In this document: piece by piece, positions 23,869 through 36,553 of the stretch
How the letters are laid out: every line of letters begins with the position of its first letter
How positions within the stretch are numbered: position 1 is the stretch's first letter
Assembly: GCA_903813345.2 (NCBI GenBank)
Contig: CAIIXF020000011.1
Span: 6,224,571-6,288,570, forward strand
Direction of reading: 5' to 3'
DNA: 64,000 bases
Origin: Owenia fusiformis
Taxonomy: Eukaryota; Annelida; Polychaeta; Sabellida; Oweniidae
Notes under the pieces: model-generated
Told to the model about the DNA's origin: nothing
Database searches by the model: none
Seen by the model: only the letters and a program-made list of their open reading frames with translations
Made by a program: the position numbers and the translations under genes

Positions 23869-26800
23869 CTTGGCTCCATCGGGAGTTCACTCAGATTCAA
23901 ATACTCCATGACAACGGTTTGTAGCCTAGCAACCTGTGCATCATCTGGTGTGTTATACCATTGGTTCTTCAGAAAATTCACGAGGGCTTCTGGGAGTCGT
24001 GACAACATACGATTAAAGCTATCACAATTTCTGTTCTGTTCCACAACATTCAACAACCAATACTGAAAGGCCTGCCATCTAGGGGGTTCCTGGAAAGTGG
24101 AAACATTTCATAAAACAATAAACGCAAAAAAACAGTGTACCTATATCTGAAAACATATTGCACATGTTTGAATGCAAAACAATTATTTTATTTTAGAATG
24201 TGGTGGCATGCATTTGTTTTTGCCACACCCTTAGTGTCACTGTCTCACCACTTGTCATCTCTGTCAAAAAAATTAGTACCGTGGGTACTGGGCTCACATG
24301 GTGTTGCTCAAAAGTGAAAATAAAAAAAAGACGGGTATAATTTTTTGCAGATTTTTTGTGACAAAATTATTTCATACAACTACTCTTTACAAAGACATTG
24401 CTTTTTATAATGCAGGACACCTGAACTTATTTGTAAAGCTAGGAAATGGGCCAAAAGTGAATTTCCCGAGACAAAAATGGTGGCCACTTTGAAATTACGC
24501 GAGATTTTGAAGCAGGAGTCACAGGTTTTTTTTCTTTATTGATGTTGAACAAAATTATTAAATCGGGAATCCTATCTACAGAGGATTTAAAAAGTGTTGA
24601 CAGAGGTTTAAAACTTGCCACTTTTTTTGGACTGACTGAGAGACAGATGGACAAATCAATGTTAACTAAAATGGCTGAAAATAAAAAAAACTGATATAAT
24701 ATTTTGCCGATTTTTTGTAACAAAATTATTTCATACAACTACTCTTTACAGTGACATGGCTTTATACAATGCACCAATACACCATATATGGCAAATGTTA
24801 TTGAATGACAAGGCATTAACATGCAAAATGTCACTTCCTGCCATTTGTTACAGATGCTGAATGCCAGCTGCAAAACATTGATGGCAAAACACCATCCACA
24901 AAAGAAGTTGGAGACTATAACAATATGTCACCATTTCTGGTGGTGACATAAAAATGCAGAAACTATTGTGCCCTTGGAAAAAAATTCTGTATTTACAAAA
25001 GGTCATATCAGCTGATCAAGTCCCATTTTATCACTTGCCCCTTGAGGATCGAGAGAATTTGTTTGAACTTCATTTGGCAAAATCCAATAGAATCACTGCA
25101 GAGCAGGTCCACATAGTGAGAGCTGAGAGGGAGCAAAGCCCAATGTACTTAATAAAAGTCCTGACAAGCCTACCAAATATCAACATGATCAATGTCCCTC
25201 ACTGAGACAATCACACATCATAAGGGTAACCAGGGGGGGTGTGATCCAACCTATATAACCCCCCAACCTATAAAAAAAATTATAACCATGAGATAGAAAA
25301 AGAAAAGAGCTTTAAAATGCTTTTTATTTGAAGCTTCTAGCTCAATTTTGAAGGAAGTTGCATCAATTTTTGTAAAATTTAAGATAAATCTTAATTTTTT
25401 GGCTTGTTTATGCCACAATCGCACCCCCCTGACTGAAAACCGAAATTCTTTTGGCGATCGCACCCCCCCCTGACTGAAAGCTGGCTACGCCCCTGCACAT
25501 GAACCCAGCCTGTCTAATTTCTCACTTTTTACATGTTTTGCCGTAATTGCTTCCATGTTACTCACATTTGTACTTTTTATTTTGTTCAGCTTAGCCTACC
25601 CATAAAGGTGATTGGTATGTTATTGTGTACGACAAATTTTTATGATAAAATATAATGTCTATGTATAAAAAATGTTATTCAATTCTTACTTACCATAACT
25701 TTTGCAATGAAAGCATTTTCCCCTGCATCTCCAAAGAACATGTTGACTGATATTGTTGTTTGTGTAGAAGTCACTTGGTGCCACCAAAACGCTGGGATAA
25801 ATAACCTGTAACACACAAATCATTACCCTTTTCAATCAGTATGCAACACCAACCTCTGACTCTAATGGTACTCCTCTTATAAAGCAAGGATCTTATGCAA
25901 TATATTGCAATACGGGGCCCCTAGCCCACAAAACATGTGGAATAAAACATTCAAGGACCTTTGATATACCCCCTCCATGCCCGTAGAAAGGGAGATCCAG
26001 AGCATGAGAGGGTTCGATCGGCCAAAAATTCTTTCAAAATCATGCAGTTTTTCACAATTTTTTAAAATATTTTTTAAAGACTGAACTCCCCTTGACAAAA
26101 GCTGGCTATGGGCCTATCTTCTATCAAGACTATACTTTTTAAGTACTGAACCCCCTTTGGCAAAAGCTGGCTATGGGCCTACCTTCTATCAAGACTATAC
26201 TTTTTAAGTACTGAACTCCCCTTTGGCAAAAGCTGGCTATTGGCCTACTTTCTATCAAGACTATACTTTTTAAGTACTGAACTCCCCTTTTGCAAAAGCT
26301 GGCTATGGGCCTACTTTCTATCAAGACTATACTTTTTAAGTACTGAACTCCCCTTTGGCAAAAGCTGGCTATGGGCCTACCTTCTATCAAGACTATACAT
26401 CTATGAAGGCTATACATGTCATACAATTACAAAGTATTTTTTTTTTTTTTTTTTTTTAATTAAAATCAATGTAACATATTTACAGGTTGTAGTGGCTATG
26501 ACCCCCAAGAGGGAGTATTAGGTGCCACATAATGGTATTTACAATGATTTGTGAAATATTATGAGAAGTGTACATGTAATTGTGTAAAGTATGATATTGT
26601 ACATAATTGAGAAAATAAACTGATTTAATGGAAATGATTAAAGGTCTCTTCTACAATAACAGGTGCAAGCAGTAAAAATGTGTAAAGAAATAGTACAAAT
26701 TTCAATATTACATTATTAAATAGTATAACATGATAGCATCTGATGAGATTGTACAGTAGTTCAAGGAACTACTCCTCCAAGTATAGATTGCAGTAATAAT

Positions 26801-29800
26801 CTTTAAATGACTTTTTGAGAATAGGGATGCTTTTTGAGGTTTTGATATCAGAGGGTGTTTCATTCCATATAAGGCCACCTTGAACTAAAATACTCTTCTT
26901 TCCATAGTTAGTGTTAAATTTGGAGATATGGAGATCATTCACTTGTCGAGTGAAATGATGATGAATGTCCATATTGCATTTATAATAATTACAAAAAAGA
27001 TCAACTGGAAAATCAATTTTTCTTAAACATTTGAACATGAATATAAGAACATTAAGATGGTAAACATCAACTATCTTTAAGATTTTAAGTTGGGCAAAGA
27101 AACCTGATGTATGCTCCCTATTGCTTTTGCATTGCATAGCTATTCTAAGAAATCTTTTCTGCAGTTTTAAAAGTGGTTCTAAAGTTGTTTTACTTGCTGT
27201 ACCCCATATTGGGATGCAGTATTGCAAATGAGAGTAGATTAGTGAATAATATATTGTCAAAAGAGTTTTTAAACTGAAGAGAGATCTTGTTTTGAAAAGT
27301 ATTCCCAAGGTTTTTGAAATTTTGAGAGAGATCTTTTGTATATGTTCCTTCCAATTTAGATTTTGATCAATGACTACACCAAGAAAGTTTGTTGAAAGAA
27401 CTCGGTTGATTTTTGAATTTCTAATCTTGATGGATATATCAACAGGAACCTGTTGCTGATTCGTAGAGAATATCATGTAATTTGTTTTTTCGATATTAAG
27501 GGATAATTTATTTGTGCTAAACCATTTGTCAACTGTACATAGCTCATTATTAACTTTATGTGTAAGGGTATTGATGTCTCTATCAGAACAAAGTAAATTT
27601 GTATCGTCTGCAAATATGACAGATTTAAATACATTACTGACTGAAATAAGATCATTTATATATATAATAAAAAGGAGAGGACCCAATATCAATCCCTGAG
27701 GGACGCCACACGTGATTGTATTCAGTTTAGAGCTTTCAAAGTTAAAATATGTAAATTGTTTTCTATTAGTCAAATAGCTTTCAAACCAATTATATGCCTT
27801 ACCTTTGAATCCATAAAATTTGAGTTTTGAGAGGAGAATAACATGATCAACGGTATCAAAAGCCTTACTAAGATCTAAAAATATTCCAATACTAAATTGT
27901 TTAGTATCCATTGCTTTTCTTAAGTTTTCGAGAAAAGTGAGAATAGCTAGACAAGTGGATCTGTTTCTTCTGAAGCCAAATTGTTCTTTACATAAAATTT
28001 TGAATTTTTCAATAAAATCAATTGCTCTATTGTACATAATTTTTTCAAATACTTTAGAAAATACGGATAATAATGATATAGGGCGATAGTTACTGAATAG
28101 CATAGGATCATTCTTTTTGAAAATTGGGATAATTTTTGCAATTTTCAATGAGTCAGGAAATATGCCAGTTGATAAAGAAAGGTTGGTTAGAAAAAGTAAT
28201 GGTGGTGTTAAAGTGTCACAGGTATTTTTCACTGTTATTGGTTTAATTTGATCATGACCTGCTGATGAATCTTTTAAGTTTTTCAAAATTTGATTTACCT
28301 CTTCTGATGTCACTTTTTCAGATATATACTTTGTTCAAAATTGTCAGTTAGCTGTTTAAGGAAAAATGTTGGGGTTTTATTTGATACAGGAATTTGGTTT
28401 GCTAAATTTGGACCTATTTCGGTAAAGTAGTTATTGAAGTGATTGGCAATTTCTTTAGGATCTGTGATTTTATTTTTATTATGAATAAAGTGTTGTCTCT
28501 TTTTTCCAGGTTGTTTTTGTCTTCTAAGAATTTCATTTATAGTTTTCCATGTATCTTTTAGATTTCCAGCTAATTTTTGAAATTTATTTTTGTAGTAAAG
28601 CCATTCAGCATTACGAATAAGTTGTCTTAAGATCCTTTTGAATGATTTATATTCAGTTAAATTAATATTTGTTGGGTATTTCAAGTATTTAATGTAAAGT
28701 TTATTTTTTCTTTTAATTGAGTTGAAAATTGCATTGGACAACCATGGTTTGGAATTGTTAAATTGATATCTCAGTATTTTACTTTTTAAGGGAAAACATT
28801 CATTGTACACAGTCATTATTTTTTGGTAAAAGATTTCATAACCTTCATTAACATCTGTACATTTATAAAGATTGTCAAAATCAGCACTAGCCATTTTATT
28901 TTTGAAATCAATATGATTCTGTTGTTCATTAATCGAAAATTTATTTTGTCTGTGACCTGCTTAGTATAAGTAATATTAGCAATGGCATATATGGGAAAAT
29001 GGTCTGATATGTCAGTTAGAACTATTCCAGATTTATCAACATTTAAAGAATTAGTGAAAATATTATCAATCAGTGTAGCTGTTGTAGGAGTTACTCGAGT
29101 TGGTCGAAATATTGTTGGATAAAGGTTAAAAGAAAGCAATGTATTCAAAAAAAGTTCAGTACCATCATGGCCTGTGTTTAATAAATCAATATTAAAATCA
29201 CCCATGAGAAAAATATTCTTATTTTCTTTGTTTAGAAGATTAAGAAAGTGCATCATGTCATTATTAAATTGATTAAGATTAATGTCAGGAGGTTTATATA
29301 CTACTGATATTAAACTATTTTTACCACGATCATTGATAATCTCAATGGTTATAATTTGTGTCTCATAATCATTAGTAATATTTAAGTCAGCTCTTAATTT
29401 GTAGTTAATATTTTCCTTGATGAAAATCCCAACCCCTCCTCCCATTCTATCTACACGAGAAACAAATTCAGATGAAAAGCCTTTAATAAAATATTCAGCC
29501 TCATTTTCAGGTTTAAGCCAGGTTTCAGTAATGCCAATAACGTCAAACTGGTTTTCAATCATTTCATTCAGATTTACAAGTTTTAAGTAATTATGAGGTA
29601 AGCTCCTCATATTGATACATGCTGTAACAAAACTTTCAGTTTTCATTGATTTAATATTTGAATTGAGGGTTTCAGGATACTGGTACTTGCAGGAGTTCAT
29701 AATATTTTGACTACTTATGTCTTGTGGTGTAAGTTCGTAATCCTGAGAATGTATTCCAATTTGTCTATCTGTTGATGGGTCAAAAAGTAGGTTTTGAAAA

Positions 29801-32800
29801 TCATCATATTCCTCCATATAGTCTTCTAAATGGAGGAAAAAAGGCAGATGCATCATTAAGTTAGTTTCATCAGAATCAACCATTGTATATATGTTTAAAA
29901 GTACTCAAAATTCTGAAGGTTGCACCCACGATTGGTGAAGAGATCTGATTAACCGTGATAACAATCATACTCATATCTTAAAAGAAGAGTTATGACTAAG
30001 ACAAAGCAAGTGTCATGTCAATTTAATCTGAAGAAATGCATAATATAGTCAAATATGTTTACATGCATGGAAAATCAAAAATTAAAACCAGCTGATGTAG
30101 TGCATCAGAAATAAAAACAACCCCAATTATTGACCTGTCTCTTCTATACATATGTACATACGACTATATTCAGATTGGTTATAAAAACAAACCAATTTAT
30201 TGACCTATTGAGAAAAGTTATAATAAGAAACAGTATGATCTGAGTATGGCAGGATGTCCACTCATGGTTTATAAATGTAGAAAAGATGCCAATACAATGA
30301 GTAATGTTAGTCAGTGGTAAGTAAAATATTTTCAATCAATGCTCTCCAATAGAGCATAGTAATTACCAGTACAATAATGTAGTGTTAGCCAGTGTAGTGT
30401 AAGTAGAATGTTTTCAATGCAAGGGTGGCTGTTTGAAAATACATAGGATTAGCTCCTAGATTTAGCAATACAAAATCAACACAAACAGGCCAATATATAA
30501 GTAAACTCACATGTCTCCAGAGTTTAAGGTGCCATATCTGCACTTAGCATTGCAGAAGTTTGGATGCATATTCCAGTCAGGATCATCAAAGTTTACCCCA
30601 GATTGCACAGTCCTGCCTTTGGTACCTTTAGGATTAGGGTACATGGAGTCAATATCACATCCATAGAGTCTGACATGTTTTTGCCCATTCAGAATTATGA
30701 GTAGACCATCATCAGGGTCAAAATGGCAATATTCTGAAATAAGAATGTACTTTATAAAATTTTAACCAAATCAGTCCACAGGTATTTGAGTCATCAACAA
30801 TTACAAAAAAAGGCAGCCATTTTGAAATTCAGAGGCCATCTTAAAAATGTCTTCTTGAGCAAAGCTCCTTTGTCCCTTGGCATCAGCATATAAAATTTGA
30901 AATGAATTTGTCAACTCGTATTTAAGTTATCAAAATATTACATTTTTTACAAAAAAATGGTAACCATTTTGAATTGAGCGGCCATATTGAAAATTCCTTC
31001 TCAAACAGAGATCCTACTCCCATATAGGCATAAGACTATCAAATTTGAATGAAATCCGTCAACTGGTATTTGAGTAATTGGCCTGACAGATTGACGAATG
31101 GACTTACAGACGGACGGCTTCACTATATGATCCCTCTTGAACTTCATTTGGTGGGATAATAAATTTATAGATATTTACCATAATGATTCTGCAAAGCTAT
31201 CCACATGAATGGTCCTCCATGTAACTTTCCCACATATTCAGGAATTTTTATATCATCCTGAAAATGAATGAAGCCAATCAGGGAATAATCTTTTCAATAG
31301 TTAATTTCACTTATTTTAACTCAAGGTAGTAGTCACCACTAACCCCTCAGGGAAATATGAGAAAATACACGTTGAGAACTATCTCAATAAAATATTCAAA
31401 TTTTCAATCTCTGAAAAATGTATTTTATCTTACTGAAATAGAGAACCATTTGAAACTCAATTCTGCTTGACTACCACTATTTCCCTCTTTTGTTGTTATG
31501 GTCAAAGAACAACAATGATTTCCCAGGCATTAAAGCAAGTGGGCGCAGTACCCACCTGAAAATATAGGCTTGCACCCACCTGAAAATCTATTTGCACCCA
31601 CTTGAAAATGAGAAAAATCATGAAAATTGGCTTATTTTGACCAATTTTGGTCTGAATTGTGAAAATGAGAATTTTGCAAATAATCCTGGGGAGACAACTG
31701 AAAAAGTTGCCCATTGGGCAATTGCCTGAATGCCAATATGTTAATTATGGCGGTCATGTTTTAACATTAACCATGAATAAACCTGGATACAATATATTCA
31801 TTATATTTCATCTGTCATAACTATTCATTCTCATCTTAATGCAATTCTTTCTCCGCATCTTTCCAATAAATTAAAAAATTCTTTATTTTATGAACCCTTT
31901 TAGAATGATAAAGGTACCTCTACCAAAGATTCACACCTTCGCACAACAAATGTTTTAAAAACTTCTTACCAGTAATTCAGGAAATGTTTGTTTCATATTC
32001 TGTACTGCCATGTAAGAGCTCTTAGCCTTGGCATTCATTGCTTTGATATCTGAGATGTACTCCTTTAAGGTTGTCTGGCGTATAAAGTACTGTTTCCCAT
32101 TCTGTAAAAATGTAAATGTACATGTACATGTAAATATTACCATAGACAAAGCTAGCTCTGAGGATATGAAGTTTCACATTTATTTTTATTTATTTAGTTT
32201 TACTCAATGTGATTGCAGTTATAGTTAATACAAATCAATTACAATAAACACCCTGTGTATGCTTAGTTAAAAACAAATAATATAGACAAGGTATGATGTC
32301 TAATAGGAGTGAAATATCATCTTTGGCTCAGGTTTTGCCTTATATACCTGTATCTACTGTTACGTACAATTATTGACCTGTACAGAGGTAGCCTGTACAA
32401 ATTGTATACTGACAGTGAAAACGGAAACCCCAGTCTTAAATTGTCCTGTTTATGAGAAACAATGAATTTTGAACGGTGTGAATTCATGACCTTATAAAAT
32501 AGTTTGTACCTTGTATTCTTCTGTGTTTGTTTTCCACCTGACATTGCAAGTTTTATGCCCCACCCTTTCAGAGAGTGAATCAAGAGTCCATTTCCCTGCG
32601 GGCCAGTCATCTATGGCATTTTCTATAATAATGGGTTCTCCTGGAAAAATAAAGGAATTTTTCTATGACATTCATTTAACTTAGCTTCTTAAAAGGTACA
32701 ATGTAATCACAGAGACAGTCGAAGCTTAGCCGTTGCCAGAAGGATGATTTTCTATACAGTGCGTCTCAAAAAATGCCACAAACAAAAACAATTGTAATAT

Positions 32801-34527
32801 CACACAACAAGTGATAATTGCACCAATTTCATTAAGTTTACCATAAAGCCATGTGTCTCTTATTTCGAATGAAAATTCTTTCGCCCAAAAATTCTTTCAA
32901 AATCAGGCAGTTTTTCACCATTTTGGGCACTTTTCAATTCAAGTGATTTTAGCCATATTTGGGCCAAAATTGTCAAATGTGAACCCCCCCCCCCCCCCAG
33001 GCAATTTTTGAAAACTGAACCCCCCCCCCCTTGGCAAATCCTGGCTACGGGACTGATGATCATTGTTTTTTGCACATGGGTGAAGAGGCCTTTGTGCCAT
33101 CTTGATTCACAATGTTTCAATTGTTCCTATCTCACCTTGATAAATCTGCATCTTTATTATGTAATCAGGTAAATCATTATGTAATTGGGGCTCTTGATCA
33201 AAAGACTAACATAGCAATGTTACATACATTTCAGACTTGGTTAAGGTATACATAAAAATAACTTATGAGACTTGAGAATTAGTATGTAGTGTCACTCAAA
33301 ATTGAAACTTCTGATTGGGTAAGGAGGGGAAGTCTCACGAGTTACCCAGATTGTTTGCCCATATAGGTAAACTCCGCCTTTTTGGCCATAAAGGAGAGTG
33401 TCAATTTCTGGATTGCTAAGTGTAAACTCCGCCTTTTTGCCCATTTATGGAGAATGTCATTTGGGAACAGTTCAGTCTAGAAATTTTGAAGTGCTTATGT
33501 ATGAAACATGGGAAGTTGCCTACCCTTTCTAGTTGAAAGTCGATGGTGTAATGAATACTGTATGTATGCTTACATATAAAACATCACAACAATGTGTTAT
33601 TTTCTAAAACCATCTGCGGTTAGAAGTTACGCAAACGAAAGTGGTACGAAAGTGGTACGCAAGAGATGTTATCATATTATCAACTCTTAAACTCTGGGGC
33701 TTTCCCCCTCTTATGCGCCTACATGTAGGCTAAGTGACACAGGCTGGTATCCCAGCATAATTGGACTTCACACAGAAGTGAAAGTTACCCGCAAATGATA
33801 TATCAATTGCATGGAGTAGATCTAAGTAATTGTGTATGTTATAACGAAACATGAGTTAAAAAATAAATGGTGAAGTATTCTTAGTGTTTTTATGAAAAAT
33901 AGCATGCCCCGTCACAGCGGATAAATATTTCGATACCAGCCTGTGAGTGATACTACTTTTTTCAAGGCCTGACTGCGTCGCTAACATGCTAAATATAAGA
34001 GTTAGCTGACGTTTGGGAGTCTGACTTACCTTCTAAAGGTTAGAACCCGAATCTTAATGAAACCATATCACCTTTGTTTGCGTCGATGATGATGCATAAA
34101 CATAGCATTTGATAGAAATTAGCGTAAATGCTTTTCCGACTTTTTCATTTTTCATCAATGTTGACTTCCGGGAAGGCGTTGTAGTTATCACGAAATAACG
34201 CATTGACCCTTGAACTTTACTTTGTTGACGTGTCAACCAAGCATGTCTGGTGTGAAAATTAAAAGAATATTAAGCAATGTTCTACATCCGCCAAGCTAAG
34301 TGAAGAAGTAGTCGATTAATAGAGTAAGACCTGTTGGTGATGCTTTATAATTTAGACCAAAACATTGAAGAACAAACGAACCTGTAAATCGTGAAAACAA
34401 CGAACAAATATTCGGTTTTCACATATGTTCGGTAATTTTTCGTATTGAAACTTCCGGAACTTACAAGGAAATAATTCATTTTCTCGATCCATGATTTACC
34501 TCTTGGATGTTGTGGCAAATGCTCCAT
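23869..34527 (-). CDS. JmjC-domain Fe(II)/2-oxoglutarate hydroxylase, TYW5/FIH-like
   Basis: The exons are 34500-34527 (candidate start), 33136-33192, 32510-32640, 31970-32101, 31179-31257, 30511-30733, 25694-25805 and 23869-24089. All phases agree and give about 328 residues, close to TYW5 (315). The N-terminal segment reads GEPIIIENAIDDWPAGKW. The JmjC core has the HxD motif in CHFDPDDG and the distal iron-binding His in FIPAFWWHQV, so the iron triad is complete. A helical C-terminal region follows. The fold assignment is firm. The order of segments resembles TYW5 (tRNA wybutosine hydroxylase) more than FIH, but the substrate is not deducible. The first exon (MEHLPQHPR) is less certain; an alternative acceptor for the second exon lies at 33206/33205. 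The last coding exon below 23869 was not identified. The intron between 30511 and 25805 carries a LINE. Confidence 0.82.
23880..24089 (-). other. C-terminal helical exon of the JmjC gene
   Basis: This exon encodes a tryptophan- and leucine-rich region (PPRWQAFQYWLLNVVEQ, then a RLPEAL stretch) after the catalytic core. It ends at a GTGAGA donor at 23868, so at least one further exon must follow. The only weak candidate I saw lies near 23520-23560 on the minus strand and is not annotated. Confidence 0.6.
24311..24772. repeat. Direct repeat of ~105 bp
   Basis: The block at 24311-24415 and that at 24668-24772 share aaaattatttcatacaacta followed by ctctttaca, with minor changes. The region between holds no gene. 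Confidence 0.65.
24840..25205 (+). pseudogene. NACHT/NPHP3-like ATPase fragment
   Basis: The plus-strand open frame at 24954-25205 includes LPLEDRENLFELHLAKSNR and, after a gap, SPMYLIKVLTSLPN. This resembles the region just after the NACHT ATPase core in TPR- or WD-repeat NTPases, where a PLS..DR..I...L segment is followed by NPLYL.VLLEEL. No P-loop is present in the window, and the fragment sits in an intron of the opposite-strand JmjC gene. It is most likely a retrocopy or duplicated fragment; the family call is tentative. Confidence 0.35.
25974..26116. mobile_element. GGCCCGTAGCCAGG-type MITE (old copy)
   Basis: This shares with 32880-33055, 49643-49822, 50928-51072 and 52708-52916 the interior ggccaaaaattctttcaaaa followed by tcatgcagtttttcac, and a tggctatgggcct right end. 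It is a degraded member. Confidence 0.65.
26105..26400. repeat. Minisatellite, ~63-bp unit
   Basis: About four and a half tandem copies of a unit containing aaaagctggctatgggccta, then tctatcaagactatac and tttttaagtactgaactccc. The unit derives from the right end of the adjacent MITE, showing that the element terminus was amplified in tandem. Confidence 0.85.
26769..28313 (-). pseudogene. LINE reverse transcriptase region
   Basis: 514 residues of reverse transcriptase. Visible motifs are SNYRPISLLSVFSKVFEK, QFGFRRNRST, FLDLSKAFDTVDH (catalytic Asp), GVPQG and the active-site box FADD (Tyr of YADD replaced by Phe), followed by LSLNIEKTNYM. The thumb and a C-terminal region complete it. It follows the endonuclease part after a frameshift near 28320. 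Confidence 0.9.
28310..29883 (-). pseudogene. LINE endonuclease and linker region
   Basis: 29883 to about 28895 encodes an exonuclease-endonuclease-phosphatase domain. It carries the motifs ITETWL, GGGVGIFIKE, LMGDFNIDLL, IDNIFTN and SDHFPI, which include the Asn, Asp and His of the active site. About 28894-28310 in the next frame is the linker preceding the reverse transcriptase. Confidence 0.88.
30760..31165. repeat. Dispersed repeat related to 21720-22945
   Basis: Contains ccattttgaaatt, ataaaatttga, tgagcggccatattgaaaat and ends with gacggacggcttc and gaacttcatttggtgggata. It lies in the JmjC intron between 30733 and 31179. Confidence 0.7.
31512..31703 (-). repeat. Dispersed repeat, inverted relative of 8663-8868
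   Basis: Reverse complement of the element in EIF2S3 intron 3, sharing the cttgaaaatgagaaaaatca core. Confidence 0.65.
32878..33055. mobile_element. GGCCCGTAGCCAGG-type MITE (left end truncated)
   Basis: The interior aaaaattctttcaaaatc and right end aaatcctggctacggg match the other family members. The C tracts (for example 32984-32998) are expanded. Confidence 0.75.
33784..33960. repeat. Dispersed repeat, intact relative of 52643-52995
   Basis: Shares gttacccgcaaatgatata, atggagtag, gaaacatgagttaaaaa and tcttagtgtttttat with the copy at 52643-52995. That other copy is interrupted by a MITE exactly at aacatg; this one is the empty version. Confidence 0.75.
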
Positions 34528-34638
34528 GGTTGACGGAACAAAGGTGATATGGTTTCATTAAGATTCGGGTTCTAACCTTTAGAAGGTAAGTCAGACTCCC
34601 AAACGTCAGCTAACTCTTATATTTAGCATGTTAGCGAC
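33977..34638. repeat. Perfect 102-bp inverted repeat with 458-bp spacer
   Basis: The arms 33977-34078 and 34537-34638 are exact reverse complements as far as I can compare them (starting gtcgctaacatgctaaatat). The spacer contains the candidate first exon of the JmjC gene (34500-34527). Each arm contains a donor-like gaaggtaagtcag pointing outward. The sequence just outside the left arm (tactacttttttcaaggcct, 33949 onward) recurs inverted at about 35661-35701. Confidence 0.85.
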
Positions 34639-35714
34639 TGTCACGGAGTAAGGTTCATATACTTAACAAGATAGCAGAATTGTACTTAAATTACATATTT
34701 CTAATTGTCTTTATTGTAAAAATATAAAACAATGTGTAGAATATGACATTTGGCAGAGTAATTATCACAATTAAACATATATTATGAATCCTATAGATAA
34801 GACTTATCTAGATCAATAGCTCACAATGGTACACACCAGGGAACCTTAAGACGGACAGTTCCTTTAAGTCCGATGCCCACAATTTAATCCTTTTGTGGAA
34901 ATAAATGCCGTACAACTTCAAATGATCGCATCTTTGTATATCTAGTAATGCTTCTCCATTATCCCAACACACATGAAACCTGCAGCACCTCGCAAGTAAC
35001 ATAGTTTGCGCTTCCCAAGGATCCATACGACTTTACACAAGTATTGTAGTATAACCCTTGTTATCTACACATACCTAACACAGTATTCCTACGAGTCCGT
35101 CCGTCGAAAACTAAACACAGTGCGTAAGTTCCAAGGCCAAGCACATCACCAAATAGGATTTCTAACATCACTGTTCACATACACAAGTCACTGATGGAAC
35201 ATAGTAGTATTCGACATAAATTAGCGAGCGTCACGACATCAAAAAGGTAAATCCAAGAAGTGGCCATAGAAGAATTAATTCACTGTCAAAGTCTTGAAAG
35301 GTGGTAGACGTAACTGTTCAATTATATTTCACTACATAATATCTCCAACACTGCCTCGATAATTTCATGTCATTTCACTTCTCTTGACTCTACACATTTC
35401 CTTCTCTAATGTCATTTCTCTCTTGCCTCATAAAACTCTCCTACTTCACTAAACCAGTTCATGAGTTCACTCTAGTGTTAGAAGGTTACTCTACTCAGTA
35501 TTAAAAAGTTGAAATAGAAATCACTTGACTAAAATTAGTAGGATTCAATGAACTGTAAAATACACATAGTACAAAGAAATGAGGTGTATGGCTACAATAT
35601 TGAATAAAGGACCAGGTGTCCTTGGCAATATAAAACAAGATTGTACACAAATGACTATGAACTGTGACAGCGACGCAGTCAGGCCTTGAAAAAAGTAGTA
35701 GTCTTGGCCTTGAG

Positions 35715-36553
35715 TAGTTCAACGTCGTTAAACTCAATAACGGCGTTATTTATTATTAAGAATTTTCTTCGGGCCATTATTGAGTTTAACCTCTTTACTA
35801 TTCTTTCCATTGATGCAAGTTTTGGATCCACCGAAACCATTTTTCCGCGATAACATGCAACTGATACTTGACAACAATATAAAAACACATAACATCAAGC
35901 GATTCAACACAATATTATTGTATTAAATGGTCATTTATACAAGTAGAATGAGGTTAAACTTACCAATCTCTAAAATGACATTTCCGCATGTCCGGCATTG
36001 TGTCTGTTCGTCCCGGGTTAAAATTTAAACTATTGAAACGAAATTGTTGTCAAATAGATTGATAATTATCACGCGATTACTCGGGATAAAATAACCATTT
36101 TTGAGGATAGCAGGTATCTTTGATTGATTTATATAGCGCTTGTATACACACAAAATCGTTATTAATTGCAAACCTACTGTTCGTTGATGCAGTGTCGCAA
36201 TGACGGTTAATTCCTGATACGATTTGCAATTTCGATGTTACCGGAGCTGACCGATATTTTCGTAAAATTCCAAACCTGTCTCCAATATTTTCGTAATTAT
36301 GCATCAATATGGTCCAAGGGGGGTACGGGATGGTGTGTATGTATTTATAAGGTATGTATGCATGCTTGAATCACATTCTTTATGTAATATTACCATGTTT
36401 TCGGAGTTAAATTAGTTCCGCATGTCGAAACCTGCTGAACGATTAAATGATCGCATCAAGGGCAAAATCATCATGGAAGTTAGACCTAGCCGGGGCCATA
36501 AGACATGTCAGATAATAAACGAGGCCCAGGCTAGGTCTAATGTTGTTGGACTA
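35715..36553. repeat. Low-copy duplicated segment, copy A
   Basis: Matches 45144-45677 (copy B) almost throughout, except that B lacks about 310 bp (here about 35980-36290). The segment includes a minus-strand open frame (35679-35888, with MVSVDPKLASMERIVKRLNS) and ends about 300 bp before the POLR2F start. In copy B that frame carries changes. I do not recognise the peptide. Confidence 0.75.

Larger units (their letters stand above)
26437..29930 (-). mobile_element. Non-LTR retrotransposon (LINE), nearly full length, inactivated
   Basis: A minus-strand element in the JmjC intron. Its 3' end is the poly(A) tract (T run on the plus strand) at about 26437-26458, then a 3' UTR of about 310 bp, then coding sequence to 29883. 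Order: apurinic-type endonuclease, linker, reverse transcriptase, as in CR1/L2/Jockey-group LINEs. The coding sequence is split over three frames by two single-base shifts near 28890 and 28320, so this copy cannot make the full protein. Clade not assigned. No convincing target-site duplication was found, and the 5' end is uncertain. Confidence 0.9.

Noticed and set aside
26139-26426. 95-residue repeat protein on the minus strand
   Set aside because: Product of the 63-bp minisatellite, which stays open because 63 is divisible by three.
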